Shown here: positions 25,165 through 33,560 of the stretch, one piece after another
How positions within the stretch are numbered: the stretch's first letter is position 1
How the letters are laid out: every line of letters begins with the position of its first letter
Assembly: GCF_016863475.1 (NCBI RefSeq)
Contig: NZ_BOOY01000027.1
Location: 1 to 64,000, forward strand
Origin: Spirilliplanes yamanashiensis
Lineage (GTDB): Bacteria > Actinomycetota > Actinomycetes > Mycobacteriales > Micromonosporaceae
Direction of reading: 5' to 3'
DNA: 64,000 nucleotides
Translations under genes and position numbers: made by a program
The notes under the pieces: generated by a model
The model's input: only the letters and a program-made list of their open reading frames with translations
Database searches by the model: none
Told to the model about the DNA's origin: nothing

Positions 25165-25770
25165 GTGACCGTCGACCCCGTCCGGCAGGCGTACGCCGCC
25201 GTCGCCGAGCTGTACATCGGACTGTTCGGCGCGGCCGACCGCGTGCACCCCGACGACCTGGCGTTCATCGGCCGGCACCTGGCCGGCCGGGCGGGCCCGG
25301 TGCTCGACGCCGGCTGCGGCCCCGGCCACCTCACCGGCCACCTGCGCTCCCTCGGCGCCGACGCGTCCGGCCTCGACCTGGTGCCGGAGTTCCTCGCCCA
25401 CGCCCGGGCGCGGCACCCCGGCGTGCCGTTCCGGCAGGGGTCGCTGACCGGCCTGGACGTCCCCGACGGCTCCCTGGCGGGCATCCTGGCCTGGTACTCG
25501 CTGATCCACCTGCCGCCGGACGACCTCGACGGCGTCCTCGCCGGGTTCCGGCGGGCGCTGGCCGGCGGCGGCGCGCTGGTAATCGGCTTCTTCGACGGCG
25601 ACGAGGTGGCCGCGTTCGACCACAAGGTCGTCACCGCTTACCGCCACCCGGCGGACGAGCTGGCCGGGCGGCTGCGCCGGGCGGGCTTCACGGAGGTGGA
25701 GCGGCTGCGCCGCCAGGCCGACGGCACCCACCGGCCGCTCGCCGCGATCGCCGCCACAGCTTCTTCCTAG
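25165..25770 (+). CDS. Class I SAM-dependent methyltransferase
   Basis: 201 aa with a GTG start at 25165. SAM-binding motif I is VLDAGCGPGHLTGHL, motif II is ASGLDLVPEFLAHARARHP, and the post-motif region ILAWYSLIHLPPDDLDGVLAG is typical of Methyltransf_11/25 enzymes. The substrate is unknown. The start lies just past a strong terminator and no separate promoter is obvious, so expression may depend on read-through or on a promoter within the hairpin region. Confidence 0.88.
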   Translation: MTVDPVRQAYAAVAELYIGLFGAADRVHPDDLAFIGRHLAGRAGPVLDAGCGPGHLTGHLRSLGADASGLDLVPEFLAHARARHPGVPFRQGSLTGLDVPDGSLAGILAWYSLIHLPPDDLDGVLAGFRRALAGGGALVIGFFDGDEVAAFDHKVVTAYRHPADELAGRLRRAGFTEVERLRRQADGTHRPLAAIAATASS

Positions 25771-25834
25771 GACGCTCTAGCGGGTGTGGCCGGGACCGCC
25801 CGTACTACGCTCGGCGGCGTCGGGGGAGGGGATC

Positions 25835-27043
25835 ATGTCGGTCACGGAGCTGCTGCTGAGGGTCCTCGCGGGCCTGCGCGGCACCGTCGCCGGCGCCGAC
25901 CCGCCGCCCGCCTCGCGCGGCCGGCTGGCGCGCAGCACACTGACCGCCGGCGCCTGCGTCGTCCTCGGCGTCGGCATGGCCATGGTCGCGTACAACGACC
26001 TCGCGGACGCGAACCTGATCGGCTGGCTGCGGCTGCTGCTGGCCGCCGGCATCGGCGCGCCGATCACCCTGCTGCCGCGCCTGCCGCTGGTGGCGTGGCG
26101 GATCGCCCTGCCGGTGGCCCTGGCCAGCGTGTTGATCGGCGTCGCGCCCGCCGGGGCGCCGCTGCCCTGGCACGCCGCGCAGCTGGTGTTCTTCCCGGTG
26201 GTGCTGTTCCTCGTGGCGCTGCGCCACCCCGGCCCGGTGGTGTTCTGGGTGTGGGCGGCCACCACCACGCTCGGCGTGCTCTGGACGGAGCCGGAGAACG
26301 TCGCCGGGCTGGTCATCGTGCTGACCCTGATCGCCGTGGTCGGCGACCAGGCCCGCCGCCGCGGCGAGGCGCAGCGCCGGCTGGTCGCCGAGCGCGAGGT
26401 CAGCGAGCTGGAACAGGCCCGCCGGGCGGTGCTGGAGGAACGCGCCCGCATCGCCCGCGAGCTGCACGACGTCGTGGCCCACCACATGTCGCTGATCGCC
26501 GTGCGGGCCGAGACGGCGCCGTTCCGGGTCACGGGCGGGCCGGAGGCGCAGGCGGCGGAGTTCGCGTCCATCGCGGGCGCGGCCCGGGAGGCGCTGGGGG
26601 AGATGCGCCGGCTGCTCGGGGTGCTGCGCAGCGAGTCCGGCGGGCCGGACCTGGCGCCGCAGCCGGGACTGGCGGACCTGCCCGCGATGGTGGCGGCCGC
26701 GCGCCGGGCGGGCCTCACGGTGGAGCTGGTGTGCCCGGCGACGGAGGTGCCGGAGGCGGTCGGGCTGTCCGCGTACCGGATCGTGCAGGAAGGCCTGTCG
26801 AACGCGACCCGGCACGCCGCGGGCGCGGCCGTGCGCATCGATGTGGTCGCGGACGACGCGGCGCTGGCCGTGACCATCCGCAACGACCGCCCGGACCGGC
26901 CGGCGGCGCCCGGCGCCGACGGCGCCGGCCTCGCCGGGATGCGCGAACGCGCGGCCGTGCACGGCGGCGAGGTGACCGCGGGCCCCACGCCCGACGGCGG
27001 GTACGAGGTGCGGGCCCGCCTGCCGCTGGGGGTGCCGGCGTGA
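25835..27043 (+). CDS. Sensor histidine kinase, NarL-type partner (HisKA_3)
   Basis: 402 aa from the ATG at 25835, preceded by GGGGGAGGGG. About five transmembrane helices fill residues 30-170 (including ACVVLGVGMAMVAYNDLA, LLLAAGIGAPITLLPRLPL, LVFFPVVLFLVAL and LVIVLTLIAVVG). A short coiled linker leads to the dimerisation/phosphoacceptor motif ARIARELHDVVAHHMSLIAV with His211. The ATPase part has GLSAYRIVQEGLSNATRHA (N box) and GAGLAGMRERAAVHGG (G box). There is no extracellular sensor domain, so it belongs to the intramembrane-sensing, cell-envelope type group. It overlaps the response regulator by 4 nt. Confidence 0.95.
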   Translation: MSVTELLLRVLAGLRGTVAGADPPPASRGRLARSTLTAGACVVLGVGMAMVAYNDLADANLIGWLRLLLAAGIGAPITLLPRLPLVAWRIALPVALASVLIGVAPAGAPLPWHAAQLVFFPVVLFLVALRHPGPVVFWVWAATTTLGVLWTEPENVAGLVIVLTLIAVVGDQARRRGEAQRRLVAEREVSELEQARRAVLEERARIARELHDVVAHHMSLIAVRAETAPFRVTGGPEAQAAEFASIAGAAREALGEMRRLLGVLRSESGGPDLAPQPGLADLPAMVAAARRAGLTVELVCPATEVPEAVGLSAYRIVQEGLSNATRHAAGAAVRIDVVADDAALAVTIRNDRPDRPAAPGADGAGLAGMRERAAVHGGEVTAGPTPDGGYEVRARLPLGVPA

Positions 27044-27708
27044 CGACGCGGGTCCTGATCGTCGACGACCAGGCGATGGTGCGCGAGGGTTTCGGCGCGC
27101 TGCTCGGCGCCCAGCCCGACCTGCTGGTGGTCGGCGACGCCGCCGACGGCGCCCAGGGCGTCGCCGCGGCCCGGGAGCACCGCCCGGACGTGGTGCTGAT
27201 GGACATCCGGATGCCCGTCCTCGACGGGCTGGCCGCCACCCGGCAGCTGCTGGACGTGGCCCCCGGCCTGCACCGGCCGCGCGTCATCATGCTGACCACG
27301 TTCGACGTGGACGAGTACATCTTCGAGGCGCTGCGCGCCGGCGCCAGCGGCTTCCTGCTCAAGGACGCCACGGGCGCCGAACTGGTGCACGCCGTCCGGG
27401 TGGTGGCGGCCGGCGACAGCCTGCTCGCCCCGTCGGTGACCCGCCGGCTCATCGCCGACTACGCCGCCCGCCCGGCCACCCCGCGCCGGGTGTCGCTGTC
27501 GCTGTCCGCCCTGACGGCCCGCGAGACCGAGGTGCTGGAACTGATCGCCCGCGGCCGCTCGAACACCGAGATCGCCGCCGACCTGATGGTCGCCGAGCAG
27601 ACCGTGAAGACCCACGTGGGCCGCATCTTCACCAAACTGGACCTGCGCGACCGCGCCCAGGCCGTCATCCTGGCGTACGAGTCGGGCCTGGTCGCGCCGG
27701 GCGCGTAG
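27040..27708 (+). CDS. LuxR/NarL-family response regulator
   Basis: 222 aa, GTG start coupled to the kinase (GTGA). The receiver domain has VLIVDDQAMVREGF, phosphoacceptor Asp55 in VVLMDIRMPVLDG, the switch Thr in IMLTTFDVDEYIFEAL and Lys in GFLLKDA. The C-terminal LuxR-type helix-turn-helix is LTARETEVLELIARGRSNTE followed by TVKTHVGRIFTKLDLRDRAQ. Its targets are unknown; neighbours give no obvious regulon. Confidence 0.96.
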   Translation: MTTRVLIVDDQAMVREGFGALLGAQPDLLVVGDAADGAQGVAAAREHRPDVVLMDIRMPVLDGLAATRQLLDVAPGLHRPRVIMLTTFDVDEYIFEALRAGASGFLLKDATGAELVHAVRVVAAGDSLLAPSVTRRLIADYAARPATPRRVSLSLSALTARETEVLELIARGRSNTEIAADLMVAEQTVKTHVGRIFTKLDLRDRAQAVILAYESGLVAPGA

Positions 27709-27782
27709 CCCCCCGGTAGCCCCCCGGATCTCCCCCCGCGGGGTCACGACCCGGCCCCCACCTCGTTCCTACCTTTCCGCGC

Positions 27783-28535
27783 ATGATGCGCAAGATCGTG
27801 TACGTCCTGGCGGGCGCCCTGTGCGTGTTCCTGGTCGACCCGGCCCCGCCGCAGCCCGACGGCAGAACGATCCACGTGGTCGGCGACCTGACCACCGCCG
27901 ACCGGGTGGTGATCCTGGTGCCCGGCGTCGACACCACCCCGGCGAACTTCCACACCGGCCTCGGCGGCATGATCGAACGCGCCCCGGCCTGGCAGGCGGC
28001 CCGCCTGGCCGAGACGATGACCACCCTGGACCCGCACCGCCGCGTCGCGGTCATCGCCTGGCTCGGCTACGACCCCCCGGAAGGCATCGGCTGGTCGGCG
28101 GCCCGCGGCGCCCGCGCCCGCACCGGCGCCGACGCCCTGCTCGGCTTCGTCGACGGCCTCACCGCGGGCCACCCGACCCGCACCATCGCGATCGTCGGCC
28201 ACAGCTACGGCTCGACGGTGGCCGGCCTGGCGGCACCACGCCTGCCCGCCGCGGTCACGGACCTGGTGGCGATCGGCAGCCCGGGGCTGGGCGGGGCGTC
28301 GTCGGTGGCGGAGCTGCGCACGACGGCGCGGGTGTGGGCGGGGGCGTCACCGGGGGACTGGACGCGGCGGATCCCGGGGATGCGCGTACTGGGCTTCGGG
28401 CACGGGGCCAAGCCGACGGACCCGGGGTTCGGGGCGCTGCCGCTGCCGGCGGGGGACGTGGCGGGGCACGACGGGTACTTCCGGGCGGGGACGTCGTCGC
28501 TGCGGGCGCTGGCGCGGATCGGGGTGACCCGCTGA
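27783..28535 (+). CDS. Alpha/beta hydrolase (DUF1023-like), secreted or membrane-anchored
   Basis: 250 aa. The N-terminus has a short hydrophobic stretch (IVYVLAGALCVFLVDPAPP) that could be a signal or anchor. The alpha/beta-hydrolase core has RVVILVPGVDTTPANFHTG, VIAWLGYDPPEG, and the nucleophile elbow IVGHSYGSTVAGLAA (G-x-S-x-G), with a late His in VAGHDGYF. These are features of the DUF1023 group common in actinobacteria, often with unknown substrate. The start could be ATG 27783 or the adjacent ATG 27786. The gene is convergent with the XRE remnant at 28539, leaving only 3 bp between stops. Confidence 0.85.
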   Translation: MMRKIVYVLAGALCVFLVDPAPPQPDGRTIHVVGDLTTADRVVILVPGVDTTPANFHTGLGGMIERAPAWQAARLAETMTTLDPHRRVAVIAWLGYDPPEGIGWSAARGARARTGADALLGFVDGLTAGHPTRTIAIVGHSYGSTVAGLAAPRLPAAVTDLVAIGSPGLGGASSVAELRTTARVWAGASPGDWTRRIPGMRVLGFGHGAKPTDPGFGALPLPAGDVAGHDGYFRAGTSSLRALARIGVTR

Positions 28536-28538
28536 CCG

Positions 28539-29226
28539 TCACCCCTGAGCTGCCGCCAGGGCGAGGTAGTGGCGCCGGTACCGGTCGAGCAGCGGCTCGA
28601 TGTCACAGGTGGCCTCCCGCTCGACGTTGTCCGGCCGGGCAACCTCCCGGAGCCGGTTCAGCTGGGCCGGCATCACGTCCGCGCGCCCGAGCTGAAAGCG
28701 CAGCAGCGTCTCCGGCATCACGAATCGGAATTCCTTGTTCCGGTCCGTCAGGACCTCCTGGCGCCGCATCCGTCCCGAGACGGCCTCGGCCACGGCGCGA
28801 TCCGGTTCCACGGGCGGGTCCATGACGGTGCTCTGCACCCTGGCAAGGACGGTGCGCGCGTATTCGCTGGCCTGCAGAAGTCCGCTGACGACCGCCGGCT
28901 GAAAGACGCGAAAGGTGGATGCGGCCGCTTCCAGCTGCGCTATTTCAACCTGCCAGATGGCCGCGTCGGTCCGGCCGGGCGGCAACTCCTGCACGCGATT
29001 TCTGCGCGATTCCGCGAGCATCACGAGCCGGAACACCTCGGCGTCGTCGGCGTGCAGCGCGCGTGCAAGAACGTCGACGTCGGCCGGGGCCGGGATGACC
29101 GAGCCGGTTTCGATCTTCGAGATCTTCGCCTGGCTCATGTTGACGCGCCGGCCGAGCGCCTGCCCGGTCAGGCCGGCCTGGCAGGCGCAGCCGCTTCAGC
29201 GAGATGCCGATCGGCGGTTCGGGCGC
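28539..29226 (-). pseudogene. XRE-family regulator with DUF5753 domain, apparently frameshifted in the HTH
   Basis: From the ATG at 29138 an open frame of 199 aa runs MSQAKISKIETGSVIPAPAD and then a complete DUF5753 domain (VFQPAVVSGLLQASEYAR and onward). The first half of the helix-turn-helix is missing from this product. Upstream in the same frame the sequence still reads AGLTGQALGRRVN, the expected second helix, before meeting a stop. The preceding EPPIGISLKRLR, the expected helix 1, sits in another frame, with the break at about 29181-29188. A 1-nt gain or 2-nt loss would explain it. Either the gene is a recent pseudogene or the assembly has an indel; a short functional protein from ATG 29138 is less likely. 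Intact relatives usually sit next to a small partner gene in actinomycetes. Confidence 0.6.
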
Positions 29227-29262
29227 GGGTCTGCCGGCTGCGTGCGGGCCGCTGACGCCGGC

Positions 29263-29529
29263 TCACTCCGCGGGCAGCGCGACCTCCAGCGCCACCGTCC
29301 CCCGCAGGTCGAGCCACGCCCGGTCGGGCCCCCGCACCACCCGCAGCACCACGTCGGAGCACCCCGGGCACCGCGCCACGAGCCCCGGCGCATGCGCCCA
29401 CACCGTCAGCTGCGCCACCGCCCCGGCCTGCCCGCAGCCGCAGCACCGGACGACGGCCGCGGTGACGTCCACGGCGAAGATCTCGCGCAGCGCCCCGGCG
29501 AGGGCGTTGCCGTCCACGGATGCGGTCAT
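29263..29529 (-). CDS. DUF6510-type small zinc-ribbon protein
   Basis: 88 aa from the ATG at 29529. Two CxxC pairs, VRCCGCGQAG and ARCPGCSDVV, about 30 residues apart, would form a zinc ribbon within a small beta domain ending LDLRGTVALEVALP. Proteins of this type are annotated DUF6510 and sit beside Moco oxidoreductase/flavin reductase pairs in actinomycetes, as here. The ATG overlaps the stop of the flavin reductase gene (ATGA), so it is translated as the third member of that operon. Its role is unknown; assembly or electron-transfer help is a guess. Confidence 0.75.
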   Translation of the reverse strand: MTASVDGNALAGALREIFAVDVTAAVVRCCGCGQAGAVAQLTVWAHAPGLVARCPGCSDVVLRVVRGPDRAWLDLRGTVALEVALPAE

Positions 29530-30245
29530 GGGGTGCCTCCGAAGCGTTCCGTCTTGACGAGGCGGGGGGAGTGGCCGAGGGCGACCAGCATGTCGGCGGC
29601 GGCCTCGACGAAGCCGGTGGGGCCGCAGACGTAGCAGGCGGGGGCGAAGTCCGGCGGCCAGCCGTGGGTGTTGAGGGTGGCCACGGTGAGGCGCCCGGCG
29701 GTGCGGCTCCACACGTGGTGGACGTCGAGGCCGGCGTCGTCGCGGGTGCGGCGGGCCAGTTCGGTCGCGTACAGGGCGTCGGCGGGGGTGCGGGCGGAGT
29801 GGACGAGGCGAAACGGGGTGCGGGAGCCGGCGGCCGCGCGGGTGCGGATCATCGCCATCAGCGGGACGATGCCGGAGCCGCCCGCGACCAGCAGGACGGG
29901 GGCGGGGTCGGTGGGGCGCCAGACGAACCAGCCGCCGACGGGGCCGCGCAGTTCGAGCTGGTCTCCGGGTTTGACGGCGGTGCCCAGGTACGGCGACACC
30001 TCGCCGTCGGCGAGCACCTGCACGGTCAGTTCGACGGTGGGCGAGGCGGACGCCAGCGAGTAGCTGCGCTGGGCGGAGTAGCCGTCGGGGGCGGTGAGGC
30101 GCACGTCGACGTGCTGGCCGGCGAGGTGGCCGGGCCAGCCGGGGACGTCCAGGGTGAGGGTGCGGGCCGTGGGGGTCTCGTCGCGGACGGCGGTGACGGT
30201 GGCGGCCCGCCAGGTCAGTCGCCCTGGTATCGCTGTTCGCGCCAC
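29526..30245 (-). CDS. FAD/NAD(P)-binding ferredoxin-reductase-type oxidoreductase
   Basis: 239 aa, with a GTG start at 30245 after GGAG and overlapping the end of the upstream gene. It has the FNR fold: FAD-binding GQHVDVRLTAPDGYSAQRSY followed by SLAS (R-x-Y-S), GPVGGWFVWRPTD, the NAD(P)-binding VLLVAGGSGIVPLMAMIRTR and the closing CGPTGFVEAAADML. No 2Fe-2S domain is attached. It most likely carries electrons to or from the Moco protein encoded just upstream (30215-30811), with which it is translationally coupled. Confidence 0.88.
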   Translation of the reverse strand: MARTAIPGRLTWRAATVTAVRDETPTARTLTLDVPGWPGHLAGQHVDVRLTAPDGYSAQRSYSLASASPTVELTVQVLADGEVSPYLGTAVKPGDQLELRGPVGGWFVWRPTDPAPVLLVAGGSGIVPLMAMIRTRAAAGSRTPFRLVHSARTPADALYATELARRTRDDAGLDVHHVWSRTAGRLTVATLNTHGWPPDFAPACYVCGPTGFVEAAADMLVALGHSPRLVKTERFGGTP

Positions 30246-30811
30246 GGGTCTCCGTAGTCGTGGTAGCCGGCGGTCTCCCAGAAGCCCGGCGAGTCTTCCA
30301 GCATGAGGGTGAGCCCCCGCAGCCACTTGGCGGACTTCCAGAAGTACAGGTGCGGCACGAGCAGCCGGACGGGCCCGCCGTGCTCGGGGGTGATGTCGTC
30401 GCCGTCGTAGCGGTACGCCACCCAGGCCTGGTCGTCGAGCAGGTCGTCGAGGGGCAGGTTGGTGGTGTAGCCGCCGTAGGAGTGCGCCATGGCGTAGTCG
30501 GCGGCGGTGTCGACGTCCTCCAGGAACGCCGACACGGGAACGCCGCGCCACGTGGTGCCCAGCTTCGACCACTTGGTGACGCAGTGGATGTCGACGGTGA
30601 CGTCGCGGGCGGGCATGGCCGTCAGGTCGGCCCACGTCCAGGTGGTGGCCGCGCCGGTCTCGGTGGTGACCGTGAACTGCCAGCGGTCGGCCGGGACGCG
30701 CGGGGTGGGCCCGGCGGACAGCACCGGGAAGTCGGTCGTCAGGTACTGGCCGGGCGGGAGGTCCGGGTCCGCGCGGCGCCGGCCGTGGAAGCCGGGGGAC
30801 ACGATCGCCAT
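30215..30811 (-). CDS. Sulfite-oxidase-like molybdopterin-dependent oxidoreductase
   Basis: 198 aa from the ATG at 30811 (GGGGGG just upstream; ATG 30820 is an alternative). It is the short, single-domain sulfite oxidase fold. The Cys in VTVDIHCVTKWSKLGTTWRG is the expected molybdenum ligand. SYGGYTTNLPLDDLLDDQAW and EHGGPVRLLVPHLYFWKSAK line the cofactor pocket. No dimerisation domain, haem domain or Tat signal is seen, so it is a cytoplasmic enzyme, probably of the YedY/MsrP-related group, acting with the flavin reductase downstream. The substrate is unknown. Confidence 0.88.
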   Translation of the reverse strand: MAIVSPGFHGRRRADPDLPPGQYLTTDFPVLSAGPTPRVPADRWQFTVTTETGAATTWTWADLTAMPARDVTVDIHCVTKWSKLGTTWRGVPVSAFLEDVDTAADYAMAHSYGGYTTNLPLDDLLDDQAWVAYRYDGDDITPEHGGPVRLLVPHLYFWKSAKWLRGLTLMLEDSPGFWETAGYHDYGDPWREQRYQGD

Positions 30812-30905
30812 GCCCCCCATCCTGACGTGTCCGGCGTCATGGCGGAATAGTTGCGTAGTCAAATACCGTTGTGCGCGGCAGGACGATCGAAGGAGCGCGG
30901 TAGCG

Positions 30906-31982
30906 ATGCAGTTCGGAATCTTCACCGTCGGCGACGTCACGCCGGACCCGACGACCGGGCGCGAGCCGACGGACGCCGAGCGGGTCAAGGCGATCACGGC
31001 CATCGCGCTGAAGGCCGAGGAGGTCGGGCTCGACGTCTTCGCCCTGGGCGAGCACCACAACCCGCCGTTCGTGCCGTCGTCGCCCACCACCCTGCTGGGC
31101 TGGATCGCCGCCCGCACCGAGCGGCTGCTGCTCAGCACCTCCACGACGCTGATCACCACGAACGACCCGGTCAAGATCGCCGAGGACTACGCGATGCTGC
31201 AGGTCCTCGCCGACGGCCGCGTCGACCTCATGATGGGCCGCGGCAACACCGGGCCGGTCTACCCGTGGTTCGGCCAGGACATCCGCAACGGCATCCCGCT
31301 CGCGGTCGAGAACTACGCGCTGCTGCACCGGCTGTGGCGCGAGGAGGTCGTCGACTGGCAGGGCAAGTTCCGCACGCCGCTGCAGTCGTTCACCTCGACC
31401 CCGCGCCCGCTCGACGGCGTCCCGCCGTTCGTGTGGCACGGCTCGATCCGCAGCCCGGAGATCGCCGAGCAGGCCGCGTACTACGGCGACGGGTTCTTCG
31501 CCAACCACATCTTCTGGCCCAAGGAGCACACCCAGCGCATGGTGGGCCTGTACCGGCAGCGCTTCGCCCACTACGGCCACGGCGACCCCGACCAGGCCAT
31601 CGTCGGCCTCGGCGGCCAGGTGTTCATGCGGAAGAACTCCCAGGACGCGGTCCGCGAGTTCCGGCCGTACTTCGACAACGCCCCCGTCTACGGCCACGGC
31701 CCCAGCCTGGAGGACTTCAGCCGGGAGACGCCGCTGACCGTCGGCAGCCCGCAGCAGGTCATCGACCGCACGCTGGGCTTCCGCGACTACGTGGGCGACT
31801 ACCAGCGGCAGCTGTTCCTGCTCGACCACGCGGGCCTGCCGCTCAAGACCGTCCTCGAGCAGCTCGACCTGCTGGGCGAGGAAGTCGTTCCGGTGCTGCG
31901 CAAGGAGTTCGCGGCGCTCAAGCCGGCGCACGTGCCCGACGCCCCCACCCACCAGAGCCTGAAGGCGAGGGTCGCCGCATGA
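30906..31982 (+). CDS. LLM-class flavin-dependent monooxygenase
   Basis: 358 aa, TIM-barrel luciferase-like protein. Markers include QFGIFTVGDVTPDPTTGREP at the start, FALGEHHNPPFVPSSP, AEDYAMLQVLADGRVDLMMG followed by RGNTGPVYPWFG, and VWHGSIRSPEIAEQAAYYGD. This subgroup (CE1758-type) typically uses FMNH2 or F420H2. Here the coupled downstream gene is an NADPH-dependent FMN reductase, which argues for FMN and a two-component monooxygenase. The start follows a near-consensus site about 8 nt upstream (AGGAGCG). Confidence 0.92.
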   Translation: MQFGIFTVGDVTPDPTTGREPTDAERVKAITAIALKAEEVGLDVFALGEHHNPPFVPSSPTTLLGWIAARTERLLLSTSTTLITTNDPVKIAEDYAMLQVLADGRVDLMMGRGNTGPVYPWFGQDIRNGIPLAVENYALLHRLWREEVVDWQGKFRTPLQSFTSTPRPLDGVPPFVWHGSIRSPEIAEQAAYYGDGFFANHIFWPKEHTQRMVGLYRQRFAHYGHGDPDQAIVGLGGQVFMRKNSQDAVREFRPYFDNAPVYGHGPSLEDFSRETPLTVGSPQQVIDRTLGFRDYVGDYQRQLFLLDHAGLPLKTVLEQLDLLGEEVVPVLRKEFAALKPAHVPDAPTHQSLKARVAA

Positions 31983-32590
31983 CCACCCGGACGCTCGTCG
32001 TCGTCTCCGCCGGCCTGAGCGTGCCGTCGTCGACCCGCCTGCTCGCCGACCGGCTCGCCGCCGCCACCGTCGCGGCGGCCGGCCGGGCGGCGGGCGACGC
32101 CATGCCGGTCGAGGTGACCCACGTCGAGTTGCGCGAGCTGGCCCACGACATCACCGACCACCTGCTCACCGGGTTCGCCCCGGCGGCGCTCCGGCGGGCG
32201 CTCGACGCCGTCGCCGCCGCGGACGGGCTGATCGCCGTCACGCCGATCTTCAACGCCTCGTACAGCGGGCTGTTCAAGTCGTTCACCGACGTGCTCGACC
32301 GGACCGCCCTCGACGGCACGCCCGTGCTGCTCGCCGCCACCGGCGGCACCGCGCGGCACTCGCTCGCCCTCGACCACGCGCTGCGGCCCCTGTTCGCGTA
32401 CCTGCGGGCCGCGGTCGTCCCCACCGGGGTCTTCGCCGCCACCGAGGACTTCGCCGGCGGCGCGCTGCGGGCCCGGATCGACCGGGCCGCGGCCGAGCTG
32501 GCGGACGCCATGGCGCGCCGCGAGCCCGCCGCGCCCGCCGACCCGTTCGCGCTGACCACCGACTTCGCGGCCCTGCTCGCCGGCGACTGA
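31979..32590 (+). CDS. NAD(P)H-dependent FMN reductase (CE1759-type)
   Basis: 203 aa. It has a flavodoxin-like fold: TLVVVSAGLSVPSSTRLLAD (phosphate loop), GLIAVTPIFNASYSGLFKSF (the T-P-x-F-N-x-S-Y-S-G-x-x-K flavin-binding motif) and PVLLAATGGTARHSLALDHA. It overlaps the monooxygenase stop by 4 nt. The likely job is to make FMNH2 for the preceding LLM enzyme. A clear terminator follows, so the two genes form a unit. Confidence 0.92.
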   Translation: MTTRTLVVVSAGLSVPSSTRLLADRLAAATVAAAGRAAGDAMPVEVTHVELRELAHDITDHLLTGFAPAALRRALDAVAAADGLIAVTPIFNASYSGLFKSFTDVLDRTALDGTPVLLAATGGTARHSLALDHALRPLFAYLRAAVVPTGVFAATEDFAGGALRARIDRAAAELADAMARREPAAPADPFALTTDFAALLAGD

Positions 32591-32606
32591 ACCCAGTCGC
32601 AACCGA

Positions 32607-32640
32607 ACCGCCCCCGGCCTGCCATCACGCCGGGGGCGGT
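32607..32640. terminator. Hairpin terminator after the monooxygenase/FMN reductase pair
   Basis: The arms ACCGCCCCCGGC (32607-32618) and GCCGGGGGCGGT (32629-32640) are perfectly complementary around a 10-nt loop, 17 nt after the FMN reductase stop. Confidence 0.8.
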
Positions 32641-32659
32641 CGCGTACGACGAGTAGGAC

Positions 32660-33559
32660 GTGAACAGGACCGTCGGGCTGCTCGTCCTCGCCGCGGGTGT
32701 CGCCGCCAGCGTCGGCACCTACTTCGTCGTCACCATGCCCACGGGCGCGGCGACGACCCCGGCCGCCGCGGTCGCCCCCGCGCCCGCCCCGTCGTCGTGG
32801 GTCAGCGTGCAGACCGGCGACGGCCCGTCCGCGGCCCCGCCGGCCGGCCCCACGGCCACCGGCCTGCCCACGGCCGGCCCGATCGCCGCCACCCCCGTGC
32901 GCACCTCCACGGCCCGCCCCGCCGGCACCGCCACCGCCGTCCCCACCGCGAGCGCCGCCGCCCCGGTGAAGATCATGGCGCTCGGCGACTCCATCACCTA
33001 CGGCGTCGGCTCGCAGTCCTCCGGCTCCTACCGCACCGGCCTGCGCCGCAAGCTGGTCAACGCCGGCCTCGCCGTCGACTTCGTCGGCTCGGTGAAGTCC
33101 GGCAGCGGCCCCGACACCGAGAACGAGGGCCACAACGGCTGGACCATCGCCCAGGTCACCGCCAAGGTCGACGGCTGGCTCGCCGCCCAGCAGCCCGACG
33201 TCGTGCTGCTGCACATCGGCACCAACGACATGAACAAGAACCTGTCCGTCGCCGGCGCCCCCGACCGCCTGGAGGCGCTCGTCGACGCCATCCACGCGGC
33301 CCGGCCGACCGCGCAGGTCTACCTGCAGCAGATCGTCGGCTCCTCCGACGCCGTGGTGAACAACCGGATCACGGCCTACAACGCCGCCATGCCCGCCGTC
33401 ATCTCCGGCAAGGGGTCCTGGCTGCACCTCGTCGACCAGTCCGAGGTCAGCGGCACCATGCTCAAGGACGCTCTGCACCCCAACGACGCGGGCTACGCCC
33501 AGATGGCCGACAACCTGTACGCGGCGCTCGCCGCCACGTACGAGCTGTCCGGCGCCTGA
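32660..33559 (+). CDS. SGNH/GDSL-type esterase, exported
   Basis: 299 aa with a GTG start at 32660. A transmembrane/signal segment (VGLLVLAAGVAASVGTYFVV) is followed by about 80 residues of Ala/Pro/Thr linker, then an SGNH hydrolase: block I IMALGDSITYGVGSQSSGSY with the nucleophile Ser, block II Gly in DFVGSVKSGSG, block III LLHIGTNDMNKN (GxND), block V DALHPNDAGYAQMADNLYAA (D-x-x-H). It is likely a carbohydrate esterase or lipase outside the membrane. It is the upstream member of a tandem pair with the gene at 33561. Confidence 0.92.
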   Translation: MNRTVGLLVLAAGVAASVGTYFVVTMPTGAATTPAAAVAPAPAPSSWVSVQTGDGPSAAPPAGPTATGLPTAGPIAATPVRTSTARPAGTATAVPTASAAAPVKIMALGDSITYGVGSQSSGSYRTGLRRKLVNAGLAVDFVGSVKSGSGPDTENEGHNGWTIAQVTAKVDGWLAAQQPDVVLLHIGTNDMNKNLSVAGAPDRLEALVDAIHAARPTAQVYLQQIVGSSDAVVNNRITAYNAAMPAVISGKGSWLHLVDQSEVSGTMLKDALHPNDAGYAQMADNLYAALAATYELSGA

Positions 33560-33560
33560 C

